From NCBI GenBank assembly GCA_034231615.1, contig CM067310.1, positions 2,373,501 to 2,437,500 on the forward strand: 64,000 nucleotides of DNA, in the 5' to 3' direction. The notes under the pieces were generated by a model. The model was not told where the DNA came from and did not search any database. It was given only the letters and a program-made list of their open reading frames with translations. The position numbers and the translations under genes were made by a program. Below are positions 20,246 through 31,660 of the stretch, in pieces. Every line of letters starts with the position of its first letter. Within the stretch, counting starts at the first letter, position 1. This stretch comes from Meghimatium bilineatum (taxonomy: Eukaryota; Mollusca; Gastropoda; Stylommatophora; Philomycidae).

Positions 20246-20516
20246 TATCTATCTATTCGCTAAACCCTTTGTTGCTTTTCAGCGTCAGGGGTAGAGGAGT
20301 TTTCTGGAGACGACCCTTATGTGTGTTGAGTATGTTGTAAAATTTGTCGCCTCTTTTAATTCAGTGGTCCATCGTTTTCGTGGTTGGCCTCTAGGTCTTC
20401 CTTCATTATATCTGTGTAGCATAGCTTGCTGTGGTATGCTGTCTGATTGTAGTCTACTGATGTGTTCAAACCATTTGATCTGTTGTCTCTTAATATATTC
20501 CAAGATATATAAGGCT
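20246..20516 (-). mobile_element. nested 5'-truncated LINE insertion
   Basis: Minus strand: EYIKRQQIKWFEHISRLQSD, GQPRKRWTTELKEATNF, ending in a (GATA)n-like 3' tail (plus tatctatctatt at 20246). It is flanked by an 11-bp duplication (20235-20245 and 20517-20527) that restores the host LINE motif DLTKAFDTVN when removed. A typical target-primed insertion. Confidence 0.9.
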
Positions 20517-20527
20517 CTAAGGCATTC
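20517..20527. repeat. target-site duplication, right
   Basis: CTAAGGCATTC, partner of 20235-20245. Confidence 0.9.
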
Positions 20528-21419
20528 GACACTGTAAATCGCGATGGACTATGGAAGATCATGGCTAAATTTAGATGTCCGAAATATTCACCAATATGGT
20601 TCTCTATCGCCATGGTGGTATGACAGCCTGTGTGCAAGATGAAATTTTTAAAAAATTGCATATCATTAGCATCTAAATCATAAGTAGGTCATTTCTTAAC
20701 CAAATTTTGATGAAAATTGAAGGTCATAATACACCTTTCGCAGCTCAGAAACTACAACTGTTAGAAACTGTTATCTCAGCCGCCGTTACTGGTAGCCACA
20801 TCATGGCTAACGTCTGGAGTGTGTATATATGGCATTGGCCTACAGACTACAAGCTGAAAGTCTACAGAGCAATGGTACTTCCAGTGCTGTTATACGCTAG
20901 TGAAACATGGACTATGTATAAACGTCTTCTGAGGAAACTCAATCATTTTCACACCATTTGTCTCAGAAAAGTTATGAACATCAGATGGAAGACAAGATTC
21001 CAGATACCACTGTCCTTGACAGATCTGGTATACCAAGAATTGACACTATTCTGATGCAGACACAGATTTGTTGGGCAGGTCATTTGGTACGTATGTCACA
21101 CTATCGTCTGCCACAGATACATCTCTATGGTGAGCTGGTGAAGATAAATAATCTAGTGATGTCCAAAAGAAGCACTGCAAGGACTTGTTAAAGACCTCAC
21201 CGAAAGCTTTTGAAATAGACCAAGACACATGGGAAGAACTTGCACAAAATAGATCTACATGGCGCTCTACAGTCAAAAAGAGCGCACCATCATGTGAAAA
21301 GAGGAGAAACGCTGCAGCCCAACAGCGGAGAGTAGCGTGTTTATATGTTTCCATGCCTATTGTCACTTTTCTCATAATATTTGATCCATGCCAGTGAATG
21401 TAACAGAGCACACTTTCAC

Positions 21420-22330
21420 GTACCGCAATAGCTTATCATCACAATTATAAATCCTAACACATACTTGAAATAAAATAGTGGTCAATGTAGATTCTTGATG
21501 CTACATAACTGTACAAACTTTATATCTATCACACAACAACACTCATCATATACGTAACCACCAAAACTGTTTGTCTTCAGCTGCCAATTTAATGATACGA
21601 GGTATAAGATTATATTGTATTGATACTTGTCTCCATACTATACATATAACATATAACATATAACATGTATATCATTGTAGAAATAAATTAACGCATGTGT
21701 TGTACATATAAATCCACTATCAGTAATGTACATTACACAGATGTTGTACATATAAATCCACTATAATTAACGTAAGCACATGTCTTGTACACAGAAATCA
21801 CAATCAATAACATAAGCATATATGTGCTGTACACATAAATCGACAGTCAATAACGTAAGCACACATGTTGTACTCAGGAATAAACTCTCAATACAGTACA
21901 ATACACATGTGCTGTAAACAGAAAGCAACAATCAATAACGTAAACACACGTGTTGTACACAGAAAGCAACAATAAATAACGTAATCCCACATCTGTTGGA
22001 CACAGAAATAAACAACGTAAGCACACGTGTTGTACACATGAACAAACAATTAATAAAGTACAATACACATGTGTAGTACACAGAAATCAACAACACAAAC
22101 ACACATGTGTTGTACACAGTAATAAACTATCAGTAAAATTCAGTACACAGAAAGCAAAAATCAATAATGCAAAAACACATGTGTTGCACATAGAAATCAA
22201 CAATCAATAAAATAAGCACACGAGTTGTACACAGAAAAAAAAGTACATTACACAGATGTACACATGAATAAACAATCAATAACATAAACACATATGCTGT
22301 ACATAGGAACAAACAATCAATAACATGACA
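21420..22330. repeat. degenerate ~43-bp tandem region
   Basis: From about 21690 on, words such as cacatgtgttgtacacagaa and atcaataacgtaagcaca recur at irregular 40-46 base intervals with many substitutions; an old, decayed minisatellite. 21420-21690 is unassigned AT-rich DNA with a short catataacatataacat repeat. Confidence 0.7.
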
Positions 22331-22666
22331 TATCTTATAATCATTGAACATCTTATAATTGTTGAAAATAAGCGGACATCTTATAATGGTTCTTAATAAG
22401 CGGACATCTTATAATTGTTCTAAATAAGCGGACATCTTATAATTGTTCTAAATAAGCGGACATTTTATAATTGTTCTAAATAAGCGGACATTTTATAATT
22501 GTTCTAAATAAGCGAACATCTTATAATTGTTGAAAATAAGCGGACATCTTATAATTGTTGAAAATAAGCGGACATCTTATAATTGTTGAAAATAAGCGGA
22601 CATCTTATAATTGTTGAAAATAAGCGGACATCTTATAATTGTTGAAAATAAGCGGACATCTTATTT
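22330..22666. repeat. 28-bp minisatellite, about 12 copies
   Basis: Unit AAGCGGACATCTTATAATTG-TTGAAAAT, with a second subtype (tgttctaaat) in the left half. Confidence 0.93.
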
Positions 22667-22669
22667 AAA

Positions 22670-23060
22670 ACTAGCTGACATCAATAATCAAATACACATA
22701 TATCATAGGCTTGACACAAACACGAAAATTTTCTGTTATGATGTCACATAAGCCAGATTTATGAGCAACGTCAGTGCACATCAGAATGCACAAACTACCC
22801 ACTGCAGAAGTGCTCGGATGTCTGCGGTGTGGTTGCTATGGTCTGTATTGCTCTTGACCATAACCTTTTTGAGATTCTATTAACGCCAATTAATAATTAA
22901 TTTGAACCTCAAACACCCAACTCTATATTTGTCATGTTTGAGACATATGTTAGTCTATTGACTTATTACAGGCTACATTGACATCAATAGAACCAGTTTG
23001 AAACCAGGATTTATTCCCCCTAGCATCTGGAAGTAAAGATATTCCAAACTTTGAAATAAC
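22670..23060. other. unassigned DNA
   Basis: No repeat or coding signal recognised. Confidence 0.45.
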
Positions 23061-23165
23061 TCTAACAGTTACGTGTGGTGTGTTTGTTCCTGTTCTTCTA
23101 TCCAACATTCTCCTCTCCTGGCGCTACCCTCTGCTCTTCTGGTCGAGGTAGTATAGTACTTTCCT

Positions 23166-23549
23166 TCACATGGTTTCTCCGCTTGCAGTAACGTATTTGA
23201 ACGAGACGTCCTCCAGGCAAGTCCTAAGTGACAGGCTACTGCTTGAATTAGTAGATATTGCTCGTTCCTGTTCGGGTACACTCTTTCTACCGAGCCTTCT
23301 GTGTTGTTTTTTGCAAGTTGACGTTTGTGTGTCCGTTTCGACTTCTAACATTAAGTTGTCCTCCTCCGGGTTTCCAAACCTGCCTTTCAATTCATGCAAG
23401 CAAAACATCTCGTTTGCTCTTTGGAAAATATATGTGATGCCTAACAATATGCATACACTTATGTCCCGTACCGGAGACATTTTTATTTTCCTATACATCA
23501 TAATCTTTCTATTTTCGACATCTGATTCCATCTTCTGTTCCCCTTCCAT
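23166..23549 (-). CDS. candidate first exon of an unknown membrane-anchored protein
   Basis: An open frame from an ATG at 23549 in good context (AAAATGG) for 127 codons to a TGA at 23166. It starts MEGEQKMESDVENRKIMMYR, then a short hydrophobic stretch (SVCILLGITYIFQ, about residues 32-45), then a hydrophilic Glu/Ser/Thr-rich part. Base composition is richer in G+C and CpG than the flanks, unlike the repeat-borne frames in this window. A type II membrane topology (short basic N-terminus, one anchor, extracellular stalk) would fit, but I recognise no family. A GTGAAG at the end of the frame could be a donor. The opposite strand is also open (23170-23592), which weakens the case. Confidence 0.3.
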   Translation of the reverse strand: MEGEQKMESDVENRKIMMYRKIKMSPVRDISVCILLGITYIFQRANEMFCLHELKGRFGNPEEDNLMLEVETDTQTSTCKKQHRRLGRKSVPEQERAISTNSSSSLSLRTCLEDVSFKYVTASGETM

Positions 23550-23594
23550 TTTACTCTTGCCTACTTACTTCCACTCAGTACAATTGTACTAGTC

Positions 23595-24300
23595 CTTAAA
23601 CCGTAACAAAATAAAATGTATGCACTGTACGTGTACATATCTTCAACCAAATTGTCACAAAATAATACGGTTACTATTTAAATAAAAATCATATTGAAAC
23701 TGTGGACATAATTATATGTATATAACTCTGGTTGCTAGTGATAATTCAAGGTATATATAATCATATGTAAGAATCTCCACTTCCTGTGGACAGAAAATAT
23801 ATCTATCCTAAAACACAACTAATCTTTACAGATAACTTAATCATTATTCTTCAAAACTTTCTGGTACTAAATTGTTCCTTCTAGTTCATATCGAAAACAC
23901 AAGTCTGTTCTTTATCAGATAACTAATTCATTGTTCTCACAATTATCTGTACTAACTAGTTCCTTCTAGTTATAATCTAAACACAAGTCTGTTATTTTCC
24001 AGATAACTAATTCATTGTTCACAACACACAATTTGTCTTTGATCCTATGTAGTGCGTAATATTGTCAATAGGTTAATACACAGAATGCGAATCCTCTTGT
24101 GGTACTTGTCGGAATTTATCACAATTCCACCAATTTATCACAATTCCACCAATTTATCACAATTCCATCAATTATTTGGACACACATCTACTTAACACGC
24201 GATAAATATATTTCCTGAATTATGTTTCTCTTGGCACCCGATTTTGGTCCATGTTACCATCGCGGTATGCCTTGACAAGTTCTAAACTTATTTTTCTTGG
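23595..24300. other. unassigned AT-rich DNA with a short 19-bp repeat
   Basis: Mostly featureless. TTTATCACAATTCCACCAA is repeated three times at about 24115-24172. Confidence 0.55.
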
Positions 24301-24385
24301 CCTGAATAAGTGATCAAGTGGTTAGTACTTCGTCGCTCCGCTGCTGATCATGGTGATCCTTGGTCACACGCAACAGTTATGGCAG
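24300..24385 (+). mobile_element. possible tRNA-derived SINE head
   Basis: tgatcaagtggttagtactt resembles box A of a tRNA head and ggtgatccttggtcacacg could be a decayed box B. Weak. Confidence 0.3.
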
Positions 24386-25600
24386 GGTAGGTGGTGGTTT
24401 AACTGCTTATTATGTACTCCAACTTGAAACACTCATATATTGATTATATATATATATATGTAACTTTATTACTGATTGATAAGTCCACAACATGTGTATC
24501 GAGGTACAACATCCAGCAATTATAAACTTCAAGTTCCAACATCCATATGAACATCAAGTGCTTAGTTCTACTTCAGCAATAAATATAAACTTCAACTGCT
24601 TAGCAAGTAATGTAGTCTTTGAGTGCTTAATTGAACTTCAACAAACACTGGCATCTTCAACTTCAGCAAGATAATTCCTCCAGTTACTTTTTAACCTGTG
24701 GACAGCTCGATTCAGAATCTTGTCCACCAAACTCTGAGAAACTTTTCAACTACACCATTATGTCTAGTGTCTCCAACCGGAAAAAATTCTAGACTTCTTA
24801 AAACCACGACGAATCCAAGCTGACTGTGGACACTCCGGTGAGCAAGTCCCGACTCCCGATTTCTCTCATTCTTGAAGTCTTACTGAAGTCTACCGTCTTG
24901 CAGTGAACTCCCTCTCACCGCTGGGGTCAGCAACCAAAAAAACTACCTAACTCTCCGAAACTGAACCTGAAGCTGGACTCTGAAAACTAGAGAACATTCT
25001 TGTTTTCTAACTCGCATACTCTCCACCCCTTAGATGTGTGAAAACAATTCATTGGTCTGTCTCAAGACGATCTTCCTACACCAGACAACACTATTTTGTC
25101 TTGTGTCAATCTTACTTCTAAGACGTCCCCCTCTATATCCTTAATCCTATCAGAGGGGTTTCCCAAAATCTGTTCCTGATTTTAGATTCAATCAACTACA
25201 AGTTATTCCATTTCACACCTAGCGACTAGCGACAGACCAATTTTCATTTTAATTAATTCCTTCCTCACCCTAAATTCTTACGTCTTTCTTCTCGACATTC
25301 CTGCAAACTCAGTCATCCAGGATACAATAGCTAATTGGTTTTACTCAACATGTTTTTGGGTGGGCCGTTGAATAATTGAATCTATAGTACCTTGCATTTT
25401 AATTCTCCGCTTAGTCCTCAAGTTGTTTTCCGATACCAAGTTATAATGATTTCGGATCTCCCGTATCCATCTGCTCCTAAAATGACCTGTCACTTCTTGT
25501 TGGAATCCTAAAATGTATGTAACACATTGTGCTTGAAATTTGCACTCTGATTATTCACCAAATTCTCTACGTGTCTCATGTTTCCAGACACTTCAAGAGA
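24386..25600. other. unassigned DNA
   Basis: Contains a short (TA)n near 24448 and recurring acttcagcaa/aacttcaac words at 24520-24670. No coding signal that I can defend. Confidence 0.45.
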
Positions 25601-25639
25601 AGTAATAAGATCACCGATTCAATTAATCCTACTTCCGAT

Positions 25640-26160
25640 ACTCTTCTTAGTCCGCAGGAGCGTAGTGTGCCAGTACAGTTCTCGATATATTTCTAAGCAG
25701 TGCCGTAGTCTATACACAAGGTAGGTAGGAATAGTATGATCCCATATATCACACTGTTACACTTGTCTTAATTTAATACCTTAGTTTAAACTAACATCTG
25801 CAACTTTCTCACTAGCCATCTTTTCTATTTTTCTTATTCGACGAGGAGCTATAAAAAAAAAATAGCTATACGATGCCTAGATCTTCACACACATTTTTAG
25901 CATAATAGAATGTGTCGTGGACCATAACATCACGGTTGTTGACTAGGAACAATTGTAATGACTGAATTTTCACAGAACATTGATGCACATTCAGACCTTT
26001 CGTCTGGAGATACAATTATGTCTCATTTATTTCGCAAAGAACTCGATTCCATAATCCAAGGAAGGCCAAAAATGACAACGACTGGAGAGCAGGAATTAGG
26101 AGCCCAACGTCTGATCTTGTCATTGCATTTTCTTTTATGTTTGCGACAGTGTAACAGTAA
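25640..26160 (-). pseudogene. hAT transposase, C-terminal part (ZMYM1/DUF4371 type)
   Basis: Minus strand, in order with frameshifts: ENAMTRSDVGLLIPALQSLS, FLAFLGLWNRVLCEINET, LYLQTKGLNVHQCSVKIQSL, DVMVHDTFYYAKNVCEDLGI, then RRIRKIEKMASEKVADVSLN. These are the conserved blocks that follow the catalytic region in ZMYM1-like hAT proteins (TRxxAxxLLxxLxSFEFxxxLxxW..L..IN..Q..LQ...LD...A...I.SL; RR.RR.K...GE...D). Together with 26680-28342 it makes one decayed transposase, with the synaptogyrin fragment in between. Confidence 0.75.
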
Positions 26161-26228
26161 TAATTCATTACAGAACGCCGTGTAACACTTCACACCAAAT
26201 TTAATCACCTTAATAAACCACTGCAGCC

Positions 26229-26485
26229 GCTCAAATTCTCAAACAATGCATCAACAATTAGAAACCCCAGACAGATGAGAAATGCTAGAACGCCAATGCC
26301 TGTACTAAAGCCACATGCATTGTCATCATTGTTCATGATGCACTTGTGACCATCACCATGCCTTTGATGAGATTCAACCAAACACAACAATCGCAAAAAC
26401 CAAACTAAGTAATCGCAGGATGACCTGTGGTTTCTTCACATAATGAAAAGGATCAAAGGGTGACCCAGCCTTGCCATTCTCATCG
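26229..26485 (-). pseudogene. synaptogyrin gene fragment inside the hAT relic
   Basis: Minus strand: AHDENGKAGSPFDPFHYVKK, PQVILRLLSLVFAIVVFG, a stop in place of the Cys, ISSKAW, a frameshift, then HGDGHKCIMNNDDNACGFST-GIGVLAFLICLGFLIVDALF-ENLS. This follows synaptogyrins (GKAGxxFDPxxxxxxPQVxxRxxxxxFAIxVFGCISSxGW...C.yN.N.nACgyg..iGVLAFL...FLvlDa.FenlSS), four-span vesicle proteins, from the N-terminus to the end of the second membrane segment. There is no intron between the N-terminal part and the first membrane segment, and it is broken by one stop and one frameshift, so it is a non-functional copy. It has the same orientation as the transposase. Confidence 0.75.
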
Positions 26486-26489
26486 TGCG

Positions 26490-26680
26490 CCAGTATAACG
26501 GCCTTTATTGTTTCATGGGTGCCATATTTTTCTGTGTTCCGTCTCTATCTTACGTCCTTCCTGACGTCATTCTTTTCTGCGCACAATATGTATCTCCTCG
26601 CAAACTCTCCATGCCTTTCTAAAAGCTGGACCAAGTGCCAGGACCAAGTGGCAGGACACTCTGGTACATTTAAAGGACTT
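26490..26680. other. unassigned segment between synaptogyrin and hAT parts
   Basis: Holds a 12-bp-scale duplication (gaccaagtgccag/gaccaagtggcag, 26627-26655). It may be part of the captured host segment or 5' flank of the gene copy. No conserved hAT block is visible. Confidence 0.45.
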
Positions 26681-28342
26681 CAATAATCTCATTACAATGG
26701 ATCTTCTTGATCGCTATGGCTTCGTACCTTGCGTGTTTCAATAAGGCGTTTGACACCTTGACCTGCAATGTCGGTGAGTGGAAGACCAAAAATAATTAAA
26801 AACTCTATCCATAGTACCAAAACACGTAACTTTGTCCACTGCTACTGAGTAGCGCGTGTACTCTCACAAGATTCAAAGTATGGTTACTGCAAGAACCATA
26901 CTGGGCATTTGGATTAACTGCCTTGATATTCGCTTGTACACCAAAATGTATTCCTGACATGACAGCTGCATTGTCGTATGCTTGTCCACGATAATTTTGA
27001 ATGTCCAGTCCATCGCATTCAATTTTGTCCAGAATCATTTTCGATATATCCTCAGCCTTTTTGCCGTCGTTTTAAAAAAAAGTCGATGAAAGATTCAATC
27101 ATGTGCACCTTGGTGTCATCGAGTTTTTCATAACACAGTATGTGGCTCGTTTTGTCTTTGTGTGAGAAATCTGGCGTACTATCAAATACAACAGTGAATT
27201 ACTTGGCTTCCTTCACTTCAGCGAGTATATGTTTTCTAACATGATTGCCTAGACAGTTTATGAATTCATTTTGAATATCGGGTGATAAGTAAGACACGCT
27301 AATTTTTTTTTCAGCTTCACCTTTGTGAGATGTTCACAAAGAACTGGGTGGTACTTGGCAAGAAGATGAACAAGTGCTAGGAAGTTGCCTTTATTTCCAG
27401 TGGCACTATCACCCACAATCTCCCTGTGACCTCGCAATGCCAGATTTTGTTTGGCAAGAAATCTAATAATATCTAGTATATCCTGACCAACAACTGCCTC
27501 CCCTTTTGCTCTTCTTTGACAGTCACATTCTGTGCTTCTTTGTCGATCGTTGTACCAGCTTGCAATCTTCTCTCCAGACATTTCCACTTATTGAAGTTTT
27601 CATTATGTGCCGTGTCTGATTCATGTTCTGAAACTTTGGGACTTAGCTTCCACCATTGGTTGAAACCATTAATAGTGTTGAATCCAGTTTCGTTGATGGC
27701 GACTACTATCCCAAACAGTCGACAGCAGATACAGAACAATTATCCCTTAGAAGGGGAATAGGCCATCCATGTCCTCAATACCCTTTCGCCATTTGTCAAA
27801 GTTCGGAAAAACCATTCGCGGCTTAATTTTCTTGTTATTCCTTTGGGTCCCTTGGTAGATTCTTTTGACCCTGGCCGATTCACTTCAGCAAACTTAAAAT
27901 CAAGGTGCTGCACTGCTTTATACCCTCGAACTACAAGTAGAGTTTGAAGATTATCGGGAATCGGAATAGGCCAAGTTCCAATATCACTGATTGATTCATC
28001 CGCACACTCAGCCTTAGTTTGTGTTGACTCACCAGTATCTTCACCTTGATGACTATTGATCCCGTCGGAGCTTTCCACTTCAATTTCCCATGATTCCGAT
28101 TGCTCACTAACTGCAGCTGTTTCATTAGGTAAAACATCAAGTTTAACAATACTGCCACTAGTCGACGGGGCACCTTTTTTTTCACTTGCAGTGACACTAG
28201 TTTCTATAGCATGTTTAGCCACACCTCTTTGGTTAGTCGATTCAAAATATTTGAGTAAAGCTCCCTTAATCTTTTTAGATTCTTCCTCCCTATCTTTTTT
28301 CTGTTTCCTGTAGAAATCACCGCTTTCTTTTTGTCTCTTCAT
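26680..28342 (-). pseudogene. hAT transposase, N-terminal and catalytic parts (ZMYM1/DUF4371 type)
   Basis: Begins at an ATG (28342): MKRQKESGDFYRKQKKDREE, then KIKGALLKYFE, a variable acidic region, and a TTF-type zinc-binding block: REWFFRTLTNGERVLRTWMA followed after a frameshift (near 27740) by LFCICCRLFG. DUF4371 follows: NFNKWKCLERRLQAGTTID, then (frameshift near 27480) DIIRFLAKQNLALRGHREIV and LALVHLLAKYHPVLCEHL. The catalytic strand reads FTVVFDSTPDFSHKDK (stop just before), and later IQNYRGQAYDNAAVMSGIHF and YGSCSNHTLNLV (hAT GxGxDxAxxMxG and CxxHxLNL). Finally FGTMDRVFNYFWSSTHR. At least four lesions: inactive. Confidence 0.85.
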
Positions 28343-28359
28343 GATCTGAAAGTAATGAA

Positions 28360-29015
28360 AACCACATAGAACGAAACTATTTGTATAGGGTTGAATAACT
28401 AGGCGCTTAACAGCAGCATGTAATGTGTTGCACTAGTCTGTTGTACTTTACTCAAAACGCTGTAAATTTTGTGATTTTCAATAAGTGAAGTAGCGTGGAA
28501 TAACTTGCCTTGGATGCAGACGTATTCACACCTACTGTTATATTTCTTCTATGTCCCGCTTCTTTCCTCGCATAAAGATTAAGTTATCCACGTGACCATA
28601 GCAGTGCTCATGAAACACTACACTATTAAAGTTCTAAAATGTCATGTTTATAGTTTATATTTTAATCAGTACACGAAATCAAATAATAGTATCCAAAAGG
28701 TTTTATATCACGGAGTACAGTAAAACTCCATGTCTGTGCTAGCCAGCTGAGACTAAAAACCATACACAATCATAAAACATCATAAAGAATATCGAGGGTC
28801 ATGACCAACAAGGAGGAGCATTTTTAAAAAAGGTCCTCCAGGTGCCACCATTTTGCATTTTGGCTAAGTCTTGGGTAACATTTTTTGTAATCTCTTCATT
28901 CCTCGCATGATCTCTTCTTGTTCAGTTTCCAGCTTTTCTTGTACAGCTCAATCTACAAGTAGCAAGCTTTTTCTCTTTTAATTTCTTAGTGTCCATGAAA
29001 ATACAATAAAATCAA
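28360..29015. other. unassigned DNA with one half of a direct repeat
   Basis: 28725-28815 (ccatgtctgtgctagccagc... gagggtcatgaccaacaagg) is repeated, about 80% by eye, at 31447-31555, flanking the LINE region. The rest is unassigned. Confidence 0.6.
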
Positions 29016-29024
29016 TAAAATGCG

Positions 29025-30500
29025 GAAAGGCTGCAGGCTCCGACAACATAACAGCAGAGAAATAAAAAATCTAAATGAATTTGGGGTGGATATTATCACA
29101 GACTTTGCAATGACATATATGAAACAGACCACATACCTAAAGACCTAACATCATCAATATTCATACCATTACATAAGAAGCCTAAAACTGTGGACTGTAC
29201 TGAATATAGAACAATAAGTCTAATGAGTCATTTAACTAAAATACTCCTCAAGATAATACATGAAAGAATTAAAACAAGATAGACACGGAGGTCGGTGAAG
29301 AACAATTCGGTTTTAGGAACAACAAAGTTACCAGAGAAGCTATACTGAGTATCCGACTAGTGATAGATAAATATATAGAAGTCCTAATAGATAAATATAT
29401 AGAAGTCCTAAAAGTATCTACATTTGCTTCATAGACTACAGCAAGGCCTTTGACAGAGTCCAACAGGACCAATTATTAAAATGTCTTCAAGATGTAGGCA
29501 TAGATGGAAAAGACATCAGACTGATTTTAGAAATATATTGGGAACAGACTGCATCAATAAGTTGTGAAAACAGCTGCTCGCCAAACATAGAAATAAGAAG
29601 AGGGGTAAGACAAGGCTGCATTTTATCACCAAGCCTATTTAATATCTACACAGATAATATCTTTAAAAATATAGAAGAAATACCAGGACTCAAGATCAAT
29701 GGGAAAATAATAAACAACATTAGATATGCAGATAACACTTCTTTTTGCAGAAAGTGAACATGAACTACAAAGACTAATAAATAAAGTCAATAAATAAAGT
29801 AATGAATATGAACTTGATATAAATATCCAAAAAACAAAAACCATGATAATCAGCAAGGACACAAAAGAACAAGAGCTAAACATAAACGCACATGGAGAGA
29901 AACTACAACAAGTAAAACATTATCAATATCTTGGACACATAGTCACAAATGATGGCAGATGTGAAACAGAAGTTAAAAGGAGAATAGGAATGGCTAAAAG
30001 TACCTTCAATGACATGAGGAAAAAGTAACATCTAAACAAATTACAAACAAGTTAAAAGTGAGAATTATAAAATGCTACATCTATTCTATATTAATGTATA
30101 GATCAGAAACATGGACAATAAATAAACAATTAGAAGGCATAATTGATGCCTTTGAGATGTGAGTGTATAGGATAATAGGGAGAACATCATGGAAAGAGAA
30201 GAAAACAAATAAAGAGGCGCTAAAAACACTTAATATGAAGAAAGAACTACTAAGAGAAATAAAGATCAGGCAAATAAAATATTTTGGACACATTAAAAGA
30301 CATGGCACCCTATTGAAGACCTTACCTGAGAGTAAAGTCAAAGGGAAGCGAGCGAGAGGTAGACAGAGATACAATTAGGAGATTAACATAGAAAGAAGGA
30401 AAGGTTACAGTCTAGCAAAGTGCACCATCGAAACAAGAGGCAGGGGATGTTGGAGATCTGTTGCAGCCAACCTACGTTGCGGAGACGGCACTTGATGATG
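29025..30500 (+). pseudogene. LINE RT domain to C-terminus (family A), longest copy
   Basis: Plus strand with several frameshifts: ITDF..DIYETDHIPKDLTS, FIPLHKKPKTVDCTEYRTIS, FIDYSKAFDRVQQDQLLKCL (motif A), RRGVRQGCILSPSLFNIYTD (motif B), INNIRYADN (motif C, YADN instead of YADD), GEKLQQVKHYQYLGHIVTND, then IKYFGHIKRHGTLLKTLPES and ...RGCWRSVAANLRCGDGT ending at about 30495. An internal 21-bp duplication (atagataaatatatagaagt) lies at 29365-29405. The endonuclease is missing. Confidence 0.85.
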
Positions 30501-30504
30501 ATAA

Positions 30505-31380
30505 TAAAAGAATACTGGGATACAAGTAGACACACATATATAATATATAAATCGCATCTACTCACATAGTCAACGTACGTGGACGCAAGTTTTGTTTGAA
30601 TGAGACGTCTTTCTAGGTAGATAGTGAACAATAAATGAGTTTTTCCCACCTGAAACTTCCATAAAATGGACTCTTCAGTTGGGAGAAAATAATTATTTCG
30701 TGTATGAGGACGATTATTTTCTTGTTCTCGCAGTTGATCTATTGGGGCGTTTCAGACCAGACATATTTATTACTCAGTGGCTGGTTTAAATTACCAATGT
30801 CCAGACTTTGGGAATTGGGATCAGCAACTCACAACGGAAACACCTAAATGGGTTTCTGGAAGAATAAATGCTGTGCCGATGCTATTTTTACAATTAAATG
30901 GTCCTTGACCGTCACAGCTGGCACGCCCCTTCTGGTTTATTGAGATATTTTAGAAAACAAGATCCTCATGCATTTTCAGGTGTGATCCGACATGGAACTT
31001 TATACGGAAACCTGTCGCACCCACCAAAAATACATAAAAACCCGTAAATGCCGATGTACGCACATACAGCCGTACTTCTTTGGAAAAACCGTACAAAATG
31101 CGACGATTTAGACTCGGGGTGAGAGGAGACACAAAATGTATCTTAAGTCGATCACAACAAACACTATGAGCTTACTACCTGTAAAACCTTCTGTTTACAT
31201 CATACTTTGGCGGGGGCAAAGTTCATTCATCCGTTTGTTCTTTTAAACACAATATTTTTATGATTTTTTCAGATGCAGAAAGGATATCTGGTTTTGTATT
31301 ATCTAGGGTAGTAGGGGGATGTATAATTTTTCGCATGTCCTATTTGGAAACTCATATGTTTCAAGTTTTTTTTTAATTTG
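30505..31380. other. unassigned DNA
   Basis: No coding signal; a palindromic gagaaaataattattt...attattttcttgttctc pair at 30683-30730 is the only structure noted. Confidence 0.5.
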
Positions 31381-31384
31381 CCGC

Positions 31385-31440
31385 CCTCCCGATGATGCTG
31401 CCCGGGGCGGTCCGCACCTCCGCCCCCTCGCTACGCCACT
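31385..31440 (-). mobile_element. hAT-type terminal segment
   Basis: Minus strand starts CAGTGGCGTAGCGAGGGGGC, a typical hAT-like end (CAGTGGCGTAGC...), followed by a GC-rich stretch unlike its AT-rich surroundings. The other end was not found. Confidence 0.5.
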
Positions 31441-31582
31441 GGATATCCATGTCTGTACCAACCAGCTGACACTAAAAACATAAAAAAGTTCTAAAAAACA
31501 ATACACAATCATGAAAAACCATAAACATTGTCGAGGGCCATGACCAACAGCATGGAAATGTACGCTAGAAATTTAATACGAC

Positions 31583-31660
31583 CATCGTCATACTTGACCA
31601 TCGTCATACTTGACCATCGTCATACTTGAACATCGTCATACTTGACCATCGTCATACTTA
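31583..31660. repeat. 16-bp tandem repeat, about 5 copies
   Basis: Unit CATCGTCATACTTGAC; followed by a fragment of the AAG-tailed SINE-like repeat (gagatccagcgggagtttga). Confidence 0.9.

Larger units (their letters stand above)
20032..21345 (+). pseudogene. LINE RT to C-terminus (family B), interrupted by another LINE
   Basis: Plus strand pieces: GKILAEVLLNRLQSHLETGL-type stretch (20045-20110), CCFRQGRGTVDMIFTTRKL, then YTTFVDLTKAF (RT motif A) up to 20245. A 271-bp minus-strand insertion follows. The frame resumes at 20517 with KAFDTVNRDGLWKIMAKFRC. Motifs B and C are deleted around 20660-20740. Downstream: YRAMVLPVLLYASETWTMYK, TILMQTQICWAGHLVRMSHY, KTSPKAFEIDQDTWEELAQN and KRRNAAAQQRR; the terminal zinc finger is lost. 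Dead copy. Confidence 0.8.

Noticed and set aside
23170..23592. 140-codon plus-strand frame opposite the 23549 candidate
   Set aside because: Starts next to a splice-like GCAG and has poor codon character; the minus frame has the better start context.
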